From the NCBI RefSeq assembly GCF_017814975.1, contig NZ_JAGIQA010000001.1, forward strand, positions 248,001-312,000: a stretch of DNA of 64,000 nucleotides, read 5' to 3'. The position numbers and the translations under genes are program-made. A model generated the notes under the pieces. It did no database searches. It saw only the letters and a program-made list of their open reading frames with translations, and was not told the origin of the DNA. Below are positions 26,438 to 35,841 of the stretch, one piece after another; the stretch's first letter is position 1; every line of letters begins with the position of its first letter. Source of the DNA: Cupriavidus consociatus (GTDB taxonomy: Bacteria > Pseudomonadota > Gammaproteobacteria > Burkholderiales > Burkholderiaceae).

Positions 26438-27820
26438 ATGAATTCATCATTCGAAGCCTTCCTGGCAGCCGTCACAACGGAGCTGGGCGCCGAAGCGCTC
26501 GTGCGCGAGCCCTCCATTGCCTCTGCCTTCGCCGGAGACTGGAGCGAGGCGCCCAAGGTCACGCCGTCTGTGGTCATCTTCCCCCGGACGCCGCAGCAAG
26601 TGGCCATGGTGTTGAGACGCTGCAGCGAATTTGGGCAGCAGGTGGTAGTGCAAGGGGGCTTGACGGGGCTCGCGGGTGGCGCCACGCCGCGGGACAGCGA
26701 GGTTGCGCTTTCGCTGTCGAAACTCAGCGGCATCGAGTCGATCGACCTGGTCGGCGGCACCGCCACGGTTCAGGCCGGCGTGGTACTGGAGACACTGCAG
26801 CAAAGCGTTGAAGAGCAGGGCTGGTATTTTCCGCTCGATCTCGGCGCCCGCGGCTCATGCCAGGTTGGGGGTAATGCTGCGGTGAACGCGGGCGGCAACC
26901 GGGTAATCCGCTACGGCACGATGCGGGATCTCGTGCTCGGCATCGAGGTGGCGCTGCCCGACGGGCGGCTGCTCACAATGCTCAACAGCGTGACGAAGAA
27001 CACCACCGGTATCGATCTCAAGCATCTCTTCATCGGCAGCGAAGGCACGCTCGGCGTCATCACCAGGCTCGTTGTGAAGCTTTTTCCCAAACCGGAAGGC
27101 TCGTGTACCGCGCTTTGCGCACTGTCTTCGTTCGATGCCGCGGCCCGGCTGATTCGCTTGAGCCGAGCCGCATTGCCGACGCTGTCCGCCTTCGAGGTGA
27201 TGTGGAGCGACTTCATGACGGCAGCACAGGAAGTGACGGCGCTGCGGCCGCCGTTCGAGCAATCGTATTCCCTCTATGTCCTGATCGAATGCCTGGGCGG
27301 CAACGAATCCGCCGAACGCCAGGCGCTCGAAGCATTTCTCGAGCGGGCGATGGAGGCGGCGGTCGTGGACGACGCCATCGTCGCGCAGTCGCTCGACGAT
27401 GCGGCCGGGCTGTGGGCCTATCGCGAGTCCGTCGGCGAACTGCTGTCGCAGATGAAGCCCCACGCGGCGTTCGATGTCAGCGTGCCGATGGCGTCCATGG
27501 AGACCTTCGTCAAGTCCACGCGCCAGAGGCTCGGCGAGGCGTTCCCCGGTCAGCGCCACTTGTTTTTCGGGCACATCGGGGACGGCAACCTGCACGTGCT
27601 GTCCGGCCCCCATGACAGTGCCGATCTGCATCGCGTCGAGGAACTGGTCTATTCGTCAGTGAGGCGCGTTGGCGGTGCCATCTCTGCCGAGCACGGCATC
27701 GGCATCATCAAGAAGGAATTTCTGGCCTACAGCCGTTCGCCGGAGGAACTGACACTGATGGCGGAACTGAAGCGGCTGCTCGATCCGCACGGCACCCTGA
27801 ATCCCGGCCGAATCCTGTAG
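26438..27820 (+). CDS. FAD-binding oxidoreductase, D-2-hydroxyacid dehydrogenase (GlcD/DLD) type
   Basis: 460 residues from the ATG at 26438; the TTG at 26420 is less likely. The FAD-binding PCMH domain shows VVQGGLTGLAGGATPR and ARGSCQVGGNAAVNAGG. The C-terminal FAD-oxidase domain has HIGDGNLHV and SAEHGIGIIKKEFL, the signature of glycolate oxidase GlcD, D-lactate and D-2-hydroxyglutarate dehydrogenases. No GlcE/GlcF partners are present, so it resembles stand-alone D-lactate or D-2-hydroxyglutarate dehydrogenases. It lies 30 bases after the MFS gene. Confidence 0.9.
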   Translation: MNSSFEAFLAAVTTELGAEALVREPSIASAFAGDWSEAPKVTPSVVIFPRTPQQVAMVLRRCSEFGQQVVVQGGLTGLAGGATPRDSEVALSLSKLSGIESIDLVGGTATVQAGVVLETLQQSVEEQGWYFPLDLGARGSCQVGGNAAVNAGGNRVIRYGTMRDLVLGIEVALPDGRLLTMLNSVTKNTTGIDLKHLFIGSEGTLGVITRLVVKLFPKPEGSCTALCALSSFDAAARLIRLSRAALPTLSAFEVMWSDFMTAAQEVTALRPPFEQSYSLYVLIECLGGNESAERQALEAFLERAMEAAVVDDAIVAQSLDDAAGLWAYRESVGELLSQMKPHAAFDVSVPMASMETFVKSTRQRLGEAFPGQRHLFFGHIGDGNLHVLSGPHDSADLHRVEELVYSSVRRVGGAISAEHGIGIIKKEFLAYSRSPEELTLMAELKRLLDPHGTLNPGRIL

Positions 27821-27841
27821 GCGAGTGACCGGAACGGCGCC

Positions 27842-28189
27842 ATGGATACTTCCGTCAGCCGCATCTCGCCAACGGACCTGCTGCACTATATTCGCGCCAA
27901 GCGTCGCGAGATCCGGTCTGGCACGGATACTCGCGGAGAACCGGGCGACCGCGCGGCCCGGTGTCTGAGCGAACAGCTCAGGCATGCGCTCACCATCGGC
28001 TCGCCGGTCGACATTGCAGTCTTGCTGGGATGCGCGGCCGAGATGTCGATGTTCCCTCTCACCCCGGTGCTCGAGCAATGCACTGCCGCCATCAGGCTGG
28101 CGAACCAGCCGGCGCTGCGCGGCCTGCTCTGGGCCGTCCGGCATCGGCAGTCCCGGGCACCTGCCTGTGCAAGACGGCTGCTGCTATGA
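27842..28189 (+). CDS. hypothetical protein, 115 aa
   Basis: Starts MDTSVSRISPTDLLHYIRAKRREI 21 bases after the FAD dehydrogenase and ends just before a convergent gene. The reading is plausible (helical, Leu/Arg/Ala-rich) but no family is recognised, and another frame of the same DNA is also open. Treat as tentative. Confidence 0.45.
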   Translation: MDTSVSRISPTDLLHYIRAKRREIRSGTDTRGEPGDRAARCLSEQLRHALTIGSPVDIAVLLGCAAEMSMFPLTPVLEQCTAAIRLANQPALRGLLWAVRHRQSRAPACARRLLL

Positions 28190-28191
28190 CC

Positions 28192-28641
28192 TCAGTCGTT
28201 GTGGCGATGTTTGCTGTGACCCTTGTGCTTGCCGCGATTGCCACGATTTCCACTATTGTGGTCATCGGCATGGTTGTTGCGCGATACGTTGCCGCCCAGC
28301 GCCGAACCCGCTGCACCGCCGGCCGCGGCACCGACGATGCCGCCCGTCCGGCCGCCCAGGGCATTGCCAGCCGCCGCGCCTGCGCCGCCGCCAAGCGCGC
28401 CACCCACGATCGCGCCCGTGCGTTCCTTCTTGTTGGCCGTCACCGCGCCGCCCGCACCGCCACCCACCGCACCACCGATCACGGCGCCCGTGCTGCCGCC
28501 TAGCGCGCCACCGAGGGCCGCACCCGCGGCGCCACCAAGGCCGCCTCCCGCAGCGTTCTTCAGGTCATCGGCCAGCGCCGGGGAAATGGCGGCGCTCAGC
28601 AGCAGGGTCAGGCACAGCGTACGAAGTGGTTGTCGAGTCAT
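28192..28641 (-). CDS. exported glycine-zipper protein
   Basis: 149 residues. It has a signal peptide (about residues 1-25, ending SPALADD), then a long run of glycine-zipper repeats of the GGALGGSTGAVIGGAVGG type, and a His/Asn/Gly-rich tail (GNRGKHKGHSKHRHND). Such glycine-zipper segments occur in outer-membrane or periplasmic proteins that insert into membranes. The His-rich tail could bind metal. Convergent with the preceding hypothetical gene; it has its own promoter region. Confidence 0.78.
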   Translation of the reverse strand: MTRQPLRTLCLTLLLSAAISPALADDLKNAAGGGLGGAAGAALGGALGGSTGAVIGGAVGGGAGGAVTANKKERTGAIVGGALGGGAGAAAGNALGGRTGGIVGAAAGGAAGSALGGNVSRNNHADDHNSGNRGNRGKHKGHSKHRHND

Positions 28642-28796
28642 GTTCTTTCTCAGGTAGGAGATGTTCGGCGATCAGCCAGTGCGGGAGTTTACACGGTGCG
28701 GCATGCGGACCGGCTCGCGCGGGAAGTTGCCACGGTGACTCCCCTGGCGATCGCCACCTTGTAGAATCGGCTACCACCAACCCTGGAACGTCCCGC

Positions 28797-30014
28797 ATGG
28801 ACTCTCAAGCCCCGGATCGCGGCGCGCTGCTGCCGCTGGCCTATCACGCAACGGTGGTCGGCTATCTGCGTCGCCACGAGCCTGAGGTCTGGCGCTGGGC
28901 CAGCGCTCGCGCTACCGGCGCTGACCACCGCGAAGCGTTGCGCTCGATGCTGTTGCGGGACACCTACCGGATCGAGGCTGACCCCCACGCCGAGGTACAC
29001 GCTGCGCTGGCGCAGGCGATGTCGCGGCTTGGCATCGAAGCGCGCGCAACGCTCTACCAGTCGCCGGGCCAGGACATGAACGCGTCGCTGGTCTATGTGC
29101 CCGGAGAAGTCCACATCGTCATGCAGGGTCCGCTGCTGGAGCGGCTCGCGCCGCCGGAACTGCGGGCGGTGTTCGGCCACGAGCTGGCCCACTACCTGCT
29201 GTGGTCGCGCGACGACAACCAGTTCCTGGTGGCTGACCGCATCCTGAACGACGCACTCGCCGCGCCAGGCGCGAGTGCCAGCCACCGCGAGACCTGGCGG
29301 CGCTACGCGTTGCATACCGAGCTGTTTGCCGACCGTGGCGGCGCCGTGGCGGCCGGTGCGGTGGCGCCGGCGGTGTCGACGCTGGTCAAGGTGCAGACCG
29401 GCATGGGCAGCGTGGACGCGGCCGCCTACCTGCGCCAGGCGGTCGAGATTGAATCCAGCGAGCCGGGCGCGAGCGCCGCCCACAGCCATCCCGAGACCTT
29501 TATCCGGGCCCGCGCGCTGGCGCTGTGGTGGGAGGGCGCGGCCGATCTTGATCCGTGGATCGAGACCCGCCTGCACGGCCCGTTGGCGCTGGAAAAGCTG
29601 GACCTCCCCGGACAGGTCCGGTTGCAGGCGCTCACGCGCGGCTTCCTGGCTCACTTTCTCGCCGGCACGCCGCTGGCGAGCGAGGCGGTGCTTGCGCAGG
29701 TGCGCATGATGTTCCCAGACTGGCGTGACGTTGAACCGGCGATCGGGCCCGAAAAGTTGGGGCAGGGCGTGATCGACGACAGCGTTCGCGGCTATCTGAA
29801 TGCATTGATGATGGACCTGGCGCTGGCAGACCCCGACCAGCAGGACGCGGCCCTGCTGCGCGCCGGCCAGATGGCTCAGGGGCTCGGCAGCCTCGAAGCG
29901 CTGCAAGGTAACCTGCGCCGCGACGCCGGCTTCGGCAAGCGCGAACTGGACCGCTACCAGCGCCAACTCGATCGCCAGTTCGATCACCAACTGGCCAGGG
30001 AGGGCCGGGCATGA
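28797..30014 (+). CDS. soluble M48-like zinc metallopeptidase
   Basis: 405 residues from the ATG at 28797; the frame is open further upstream but over a convergent gene. The zinc site HELAH (His128, Glu129, His132) is followed by HTELFADRGG, where Glu175 and Asp179 fit the third-ligand motif of M48 (Ste24/HtpX) peptidases. Unlike those enzymes it has no membrane segment or signal peptide, and it carries about 225 further residues after the zinc site. Its stop overlaps the start of the giant helicase gene (ATGA), so the two are translationally coupled and probably work together. The target is unknown. Confidence 0.82.
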   Translation: MDSQAPDRGALLPLAYHATVVGYLRRHEPEVWRWASARATGADHREALRSMLLRDTYRIEADPHAEVHAALAQAMSRLGIEARATLYQSPGQDMNASLVYVPGEVHIVMQGPLLERLAPPELRAVFGHELAHYLLWSRDDNQFLVADRILNDALAAPGASASHRETWRRYALHTELFADRGGAVAAGAVAPAVSTLVKVQTGMGSVDAAAYLRQAVEIESSEPGASAAHSHPETFIRARALALWWEGAADLDPWIETRLHGPLALEKLDLPGQVRLQALTRGFLAHFLAGTPLASEAVLAQVRMMFPDWRDVEPAIGPEKLGQGVIDDSVRGYLNALMMDLALADPDQQDAALLRAGQMAQGLGSLEALQGNLRRDAGFGKRELDRYQRQLDRQFDHQLAREGRA

Positions 30015-33000
30015 ATGACAGCACGACCCACGGCACGAACACCAACGCCGGTATGAACGATAGCGGCGAGCCGCGCACGCTGCGGGCACTGATCGATGCG
30101 CAGGCGGGCGCGGCGCTGCCTGTCGACGACGTCCTGGTGCTGGTGCTGCCCCTGTTCGCGCAGGTCGCCGCATTGCATGCGCAGGGCAGGGTGGCGGCGC
30201 TCGATCCCGACAGCATACTGGTGAGCGAGGACGGCGCGCTGCGACTGCGGCGGCCGGATGGCGAACTCCCCGTCATGGACCTCGGCGCGGTGCACCGCGT
30301 GCAGCCGCATCCGGCCTCGGGCCTGAATATCGTCGGCGCGCTGCAGCTCGGCCATGCCGACGACGGGCAGCGCGACCAGACCGACCTGGCCTTGCAGCTT
30401 GACGCAACCGCGCCGATCGAGCGCCCGGTCTACCTGCGCGGGCCGGCGAGCTGGGAAGGGCTGCTGGGCCACCATGACGAGATCGGCGATGTCTTCCTGC
30501 TCGGCATGGTGCTGGCGAGCCTCGCCTGCGGCCTGGACTTCGCCGATGAGCACGATCTGCGCAGCTTCGTGACGCACCGCCGCAACCTGTTCCTGCTGCA
30601 CGAGCGCCTGCACCCGATCGTCGCCGCGGTGATCGTCGAGATGACCGGGATCAACCGCCACGATCGTGCCACCGATGTCGCCGCGCTCGCGACGCGGCTG
30701 CGCACATGGCGCGAGCAGCCGGCAGCCCTGGACGTGGAACGGGCGCTGGCTGGCACGACTGGCGCCACGCCGCGCCGTGCCGCCGTGCTCACGCACCTGC
30801 GTGACCGCCTGTTCGACCTGTCGCGGCGCAACCGCCTGCTGCACTTCCGTCCGACCGCGGCCAGTGTCAACCTGACGGTGGCCAGCGTGCCGCTGATGCT
30901 GCAGATCGAAAGCGTGCGGCCCGAACACATCTGCACCTGGGGCGGCCCGTTCGCAGCCGATTTGGTGGCGGGCAAACCGGTGTCGCTGCAGCGCTGGCTG
31001 CGCTTCGACGACCAGCCATACCTGCCGGCATCGCTCGATCGCCTGATCGCCGAGACGCGCCGCGATCGCGCCGAATATGGCTTCAGCAACCTGCGCCTGG
31101 TGGTTGCGTTCCTGCGCTGGCACAACCTGAAGGAGGCGCCGGACGAGCGTATCGTGACGCCGCTGCTGTGGCTGCCGGTGGAGCTGGTCAGGCGCAAGGG
31201 CGTGCGCGACCAGTATGTGATCCAGTGCGCGGGCGGCGAAGCCGAGTTCAATCCGGTACTGCGCCACTACCTGAGCCAGCTCTATGACATCCGGCTCGAG
31301 GAGACCGTGGATCTCGGCAAGACCTCGCTGGAGGAGATCCATGCCGGGATCCTCGCACAGATTCGCCGTTCCGAGCCTTCGGTGGAGCTGCGCCTCGTCG
31401 ACAAGGCCGCCGTACGGCTGGTGCGGCAGAAGGCGCTGCAGCGGATGCAGCAGTTTCAGCGTCGCAGGCCAGGCACGGCCGCTGCGCGCACGGGCGGCTG
31501 GCTGCGGCCATACAGCTATGCGCAGGACGACTACCGCCCGCTGGGCCGCGCGCTGTTCGAGCATTGGGTGCGGCCGAGCGAGCTGCCGCAGCGTTTCGAG
31601 GCCGGCGCGCCCACGGGTGCCGGCCCGCGCCAGCCGCAGATGAGCGGCGCAGCCGCGGCGCAAAGCGAAGAGCGCCAGGGTTTCGTGCTCGAGGAGTCCG
31701 AGGGCCACCGTTATGCCTGGGATCTGGACCTGACGCAGGTGACGCTCGCGAACTTCAACTATCGCAAGATGTCGCTGGTGCGCGACTACGCGCAGCTGCT
31801 CGACGAGCCCGGCGCGAATCCGTCGTTCGACCGCGTGTTCTCGATCGAGCCGCGCGACGTGGAGACGGAAGCGCCCGCGCCGCTCGCGCCGGCCGAGCAA
31901 TGGAACGTGGTGGCGGCCGATGCGACGCAGAACGCTGCGGTCGGCCTTGCGCGCAGCCAGCGCAGCTTCATCATCCAGGGCCCGCCGGGCACGGGCAAGT
32001 CGCAGACCATCACGAACCTGATCGCCGACTACGCGGGGCGTGGCAAGCGCGTGCTGTTCGTCTGCGAGAAGCGGGCCGCGCTCGATGTGGTGTTCCATCG
32101 GCTCAAGCAAAGCGGGCTGGATTCGCTGTGCTGCCTGATCCACGACTCGCAGACCGACAAGAAGGCCTTCATTGCCGACCTGCGCGCCTGCTACGAGCAG
32201 TGGATCGCGCAGCCGCACGACGGCGATGCGCTGGTGGCACGCCGCAAACAGGTGGCGGAGGCCCTCGCCGCTCACCAGCATCGTATCGACGCCTTCGAAT
32301 CGGCAATGGCCGCAGCGCCTGAGCCACTCGGCGACAGCATGCGTGCAGTGTTGCGCCGCGTGGTAACGCTCCCTGCGGTGCCGGAAGCCGGGCCTGCGAT
32401 GCGCGAGCGCCTGCCGGCCCTCGCCGCATGGGGCCGCCAGCGCGATCTTGCACACCGCTTGCACCGCGCGATGCGCGAGCGCTTCGGTCTCGGCAGCCTG
32501 GCCGCGCATCCGTTCGCGCGCCTGTCTGCGCAACTGGTGGCCGACGAGCGCGCGTATGGCCGCGCCGAGCAACTGTGCCAGGACGCCGAGGCCCTGTTCG
32601 ATGCGCTTGACCCGCTGCTGGACAGCACGGCGAGCCTTACCGGCCCGGACACCAGCCTGGAACAGGCATGCGCGATTGCCGTCGACAGCCAATGGCTGCT
32701 CGACACGGGCCTTGCCGCACACCTGGACCTGCTCGATCCGGCCTCGCCGGCACAAGCGGCACTGCGCGATCTCCGCGCGGACCTCGACACACGCACGCAG
32801 GCACTTGCGGACGCGCGCGCCGTCACGTCGAACTGGCACGACAAGCTGAGCCCTGGCGATACCGAATCGGCGCTGGCGCTCGCGCGGCGGCTGGAGCCGT
32901 CGATCGCGCGCTGGCTGCAGCCCGCGTGGTGGCGGCTGCGCGGCGAACTGAAGCGCCGCTATGATTTTGGGAAGCACGCCATCCATCCCGGCTACGGCAA

Positions 33001-35530
33001 GGTGCTGGAAGCGCTGGCCGCCGAACACGCCGCGAGTGCGGCGCTGGCGGCAGCCGATGCCGACAGCCGCCGCCGCTATGGCGTGAGCGAGATGCAGGCC
33101 TTCCTGCGCGCACTCAACGAACTCGAGCAGCGCCTGCAGTCGGGCGCGGGCCCGCGCGAACTGGTCGCGCATCTGCGCCAGGCCGTCGATCCGGTCGCGG
33201 CGGCGCGCGCCGAGGCCGGTGCGCGCGAGGCGCTGGAGAAGCTCGCGCAGCGCGTGCGCGACGGGCTGGCGCTGGCCGGCGATGCGCGCCTCGGCGACAT
33301 CGCCGAACTGCTGCGCGACCTGCGCGAAGCGCTCGACGAGTTGCCGGACCTGTTGCCGCTGTTGCGCGCTGTGCATGCAGGCGATCCCGCCTGTGCCGCT
33401 ACGCTGCAGTGGCTCGATCATGAGCCCGCGCAACTGGAAGCGCTGGTGGCCGACGAGGCGCTGCGTCGCCTTGCGCGCGAGAACCCGCTGCTGGCGAGAC
33501 TTGGTGGTGCCGCGCTCGCGCAGGCCGCGCGTGCCGTGGCGCAGGGCCAGCGCGAACTGCTCGCGCTGAACGCGGAGGTCGTGCGCGCCACGCGGCACAA
33601 GCACTTCGCCGAGCATGTGCGCGTGTCTTCGCTGTCGGCCACGATGCTGGACGCCGACGGCAAGGCGTTCAAGAAGCAATACGCCACGGGCCGGCGCGAA
33701 CTGGAGCATGAGTTCGGCAAGAGCATGCGCCACCGCTCGATCCGTGATCTCTCCGACGACGAGACCGGCCTCGTCATCAACGACCTGAAGCCGATCTGGC
33801 TGATGAGCCCGTTGTCGGTATCCGACACGCTGCCGCTGTCGCCGGACCTGTTCGACGTGGTGATCTTCGACGAAGCCAGCCAGATTCCGACCGAGGAGGC
33901 CGTGCCCGCGCTCAGCCGCGCACGCCAGGTGGTAGTGGTCGGCGACGAGATGCAGCTGCCCCCGACGAGCTTCTTTACGGCCGGTGGCGCCGAGGGAGAC
34001 GACGAGATCGTGGTGGAGGAGGAGGGCGACCGCATCGCCATCAACCTCGATTCGGACAGCCTGCTGAACCAGGCCGCGCGCAACCTGCCAGCAACGCTGC
34101 TGGCGTGGCACTACCGCAGCCGTCACGAATCGCTGATCAGCTTCTCCAACGCCGCCTTCTACGACGGGCGCCTTGTCACCATTCCCGACCGTGTGCTGGA
34201 ACAGGCCGAGGACGAGGCGGCTCAGCTGCGCTCGGACCAGCAGGATGCCGGCATCGCTGGCGCCGACGCGTTGCTGGCGCGGCCAGTCAGCTTCCACTGG
34301 CTGGCCGATGGCGTCTATGCGGACCGCCGCAATACGCCTGAGGCCGTCTACATCGCCCGCACCGTGCGCGAGATGCTGTGCCGCGAGACCGGGCTGAGCC
34401 TGGGCATCGTGGCGTTTTCCGAGGCGCAGCAGGGCGCCATCGAGTCAGCGCTCGAGGCGTTGGCCGCCGAAGACGCAGACTTCGCAATGCGCCTCGAGCG
34501 CGAGTACGTGCGCGAGGATGACGACCAGTTCAACGGGCTGTTCGTCAAAAACCTGGAGAACGTGCAGGGCGACGAGCGCGACGTGATCATCCTGAGCATC
34601 TGCTACGCGCCGGGGCCGGATGGCAAGATGCTGATGAACTTCGGCCCGATCAACCAGCGTGGGGGCGAGAAGCGCCTGAACGTGATCTTCAGCCGCGCGC
34701 GCCATCGGATGGCGGTGGTGTCGACGATCCAGGCCGAAGCGATCACCAACGTGCACAACGATGGCGCGGCCGCGCTGCGCGCGTTCCTGCAGTTCGCGCA
34801 GGCCAGCGCGCGCGGCCAGTTCGCGCGTGCCCAGGCGGTGCTTGGCGCGCTGAATCCGGGTGCCCGCGACGTCTTCACGCGCGAGGCCACGCCGGACAGC
34901 ATCCGCGACGCTCTGGCCGAGGCGCTGCGCGCACGCGGCCACCAGGTGCACGCCAACGTCGGACGCTCGCAGTTCCGTTGCGACCTGGCCATTGCCGAGC
35001 CGTCGGGACAAGGCTACGCGTTGGCAATCCTGCTCGATTCGCCGTCGGAGGCGGTAACGGATACCGCTGAACGCTATGTGTTCCGACCCGGCATCCTGCG
35101 CAGTTTCGGCTGGCGGGTGCTGGACATCCCGGGCAAGGACTGGCTCGACGATCGGGACGCCGTGCTGGCCCGGATCGAAGCCATGCTGGCCAAAGGCGAA
35201 GATCGCGCACTGGACGCGGAGGTGGAGATGGCGGCGCCCTTGGCGAAGCCTGCCGCCATGCAGGGCGCGGCCGCAACGGACGAACTTCAGGCGGCGGCAA
35301 CCGCGCCGGGTGTGCAAGAAGCGTTCACGCAGACGTTGCGCTTCGAGCAGGGGACGTCGCGCAAGTTCTGGCGGGCCAGCGTGCGCGGGGCGGAGCTTTC
35401 CGTCACCTATGGCCGCATCGGCAGCGCGGGGCAGACCAGCGTGAAGGCGTTCGACAGCGCCGAGCGGGCCCGGCGCGAGATGGACAAGCTGGTGGCGGAG
35501 AAACTGCGCAAGGGTTACCTGGAGGCGTAG
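30011..35530 (+). CDS. pseudokinase-DUF4011-SF1 helicase-endonuclease-like-WGR fusion protein
   Basis: 1839 residues. Residues about 45-240 look like a protein-kinase C-lobe (LHAQG at 55-59, GDVFLLGMVLASLACG near 165) without N-lobe, HRD or DFG. DUF4011-like region follows (FDLSRRNRLLHF near 275). The UPF1-type SF1 helicase has Walker A GPPGTGKS at 657, DEAS at 1287, GDEMQLPP, HYRSRHE at 1367, NVQGDERDVI at 1517 and SRARHRM near 1558. Residues about 1617-1710 resemble the MTES_1575 endonuclease fold, but the usual acidic residue in IECD is Leu1674. Residues about 1765-1839 form a WGR domain (TYGRIGSAGQ). The kinase-helicase part recalls Mokosh-like and DUF4011-helicase defence proteins; this combination with a coupled peptidase is unfamiliar to me. 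Confidence 0.88.
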   Translation: MNDSTTHGTNTNAGMNDSGEPRTLRALIDAQAGAALPVDDVLVLVLPLFAQVAALHAQGRVAALDPDSILVSEDGALRLRRPDGELPVMDLGAVHRVQPHPASGLNIVGALQLGHADDGQRDQTDLALQLDATAPIERPVYLRGPASWEGLLGHHDEIGDVFLLGMVLASLACGLDFADEHDLRSFVTHRRNLFLLHERLHPIVAAVIVEMTGINRHDRATDVAALATRLRTWREQPAALDVERALAGTTGATPRRAAVLTHLRDRLFDLSRRNRLLHFRPTAASVNLTVASVPLMLQIESVRPEHICTWGGPFAADLVAGKPVSLQRWLRFDDQPYLPASLDRLIAETRRDRAEYGFSNLRLVVAFLRWHNLKEAPDERIVTPLLWLPVELVRRKGVRDQYVIQCAGGEAEFNPVLRHYLSQLYDIRLEETVDLGKTSLEEIHAGILAQIRRSEPSVELRLVDKAAVRLVRQKALQRMQQFQRRRPGTAAARTGGWLRPYSYAQDDYRPLGRALFEHWVRPSELPQRFEAGAPTGAGPRQPQMSGAAAAQSEERQGFVLEESEGHRYAWDLDLTQVTLANFNYRKMSLVRDYAQLLDEPGANPSFDRVFSIEPRDVETEAPAPLAPAEQWNVVAADATQNAAVGLARSQRSFIIQGPPGTGKSQTITNLIADYAGRGKRVLFVCEKRAALDVVFHRLKQSGLDSLCCLIHDSQTDKKAFIADLRACYEQWIAQPHDGDALVARRKQVAEALAAHQHRIDAFESAMAAAPEPLGDSMRAVLRRVVTLPAVPEAGPAMRERLPALAAWGRQRDLAHRLHRAMRERFGLGSLAAHPFARLSAQLVADERAYGRAEQLCQDAEALFDALDPLLDSTASLTGPDTSLEQACAIAVDSQWLLDTGLAAHLDLLDPASPAQAALRDLRADLDTRTQALADARAVTSNWHDKLSPGDTESALALARRLEPSIARWLQPAWWRLRGELKRRYDFGKHAIHPGYGKVLEALAAEHAASAALAAADADSRRRYGVSEMQAFLRALNELEQRLQSGAGPRELVAHLRQAVDPVAAARAEAGAREALEKLAQRVRDGLALAGDARLGDIAELLRDLREALDELPDLLPLLRAVHAGDPACAATLQWLDHEPAQLEALVADEALRRLARENPLLARLGGAALAQAARAVAQGQRELLALNAEVVRATRHKHFAEHVRVSSLSATMLDADGKAFKKQYATGRRELEHEFGKSMRHRSIRDLSDDETGLVINDLKPIWLMSPLSVSDTLPLSPDLFDVVIFDEASQIPTEEAVPALSRARQVVVVGDEMQLPPTSFFTAGGAEGDDEIVVEEEGDRIAINLDSDSLLNQAARNLPATLLAWHYRSRHESLISFSNAAFYDGRLVTIPDRVLEQAEDEAAQLRSDQQDAGIAGADALLARPVSFHWLADGVYADRRNTPEAVYIARTVREMLCRETGLSLGIVAFSEAQQGAIESALEALAAEDADFAMRLEREYVREDDDQFNGLFVKNLENVQGDERDVIILSICYAPGPDGKMLMNFGPINQRGGEKRLNVIFSRARHRMAVVSTIQAEAITNVHNDGAAALRAFLQFAQASARGQFARAQAVLGALNPGARDVFTREATPDSIRDALAEALRARGHQVHANVGRSQFRCDLAIAEPSGQGYALAILLDSPSEAVTDTAERYVFRPGILRSFGWRVLDIPGKDWLDDRDAVLARIEAMLAKGEDRALDAEVEMAAPLAKPAAMQGAAATDELQAAATAPGVQEAFTQTLRFEQGTSRKFWRASVRGAELSVTYGRIGSAGQTSVKAFDSAERARREMDKLVAEKLRKGYLEA

Positions 35531-35841
35531 GCCGCGGGGGTGGAAGGCCCTTTTGTGGCCGCCTGACAAGACACTTTGACGCAAGCAAGAGAGGGCAAAA
35601 ATACAATCGGGCGGAAGACCTGCAACAAGCGGTATTTCTGGCTTTTGTTGGCTTTCAAACACTTCTTGCTCCCCGTGCAACGTTTCTTAACTGAAACTTG
35701 AGCCAATGCTGGCGCGATCGGAGGGTCCGAGCAGCGGGCCCTTCCCGCTGGCGACGCCATCACTCCCGAGAAGTCGTTGCTGGTCAGACCTCCGCTGGTC
35801 CGGCAGGCGGGGTGAGGTGGAACTTTGAATGAGGTCATACG
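35531..35841. other. 311-bp spacer after the helicase gene
   Basis: No convincing gene. A small stem AGCGGG/CCCGCT (35733-35738 and 35744-35749) is the only structure seen; it lacks a T run. The right end holds the leader of the zinc-ribbon gene. Confidence 0.45.

Noticed and set aside
28689..30173. A 494-codon minus-strand frame opposite the M48-like gene
   Set aside because: The plus-strand reading has an intact zinc site and coupled start; this frame is a composition shadow.
29984..34297. A 1437-codon open frame on the minus strand opposite the helicase
   Set aside because: It mirrors the GC-biased codon pattern of the helicase gene, has no recognisable domain and is low in protein-like order; the plus-strand reading has all SF1 motifs.
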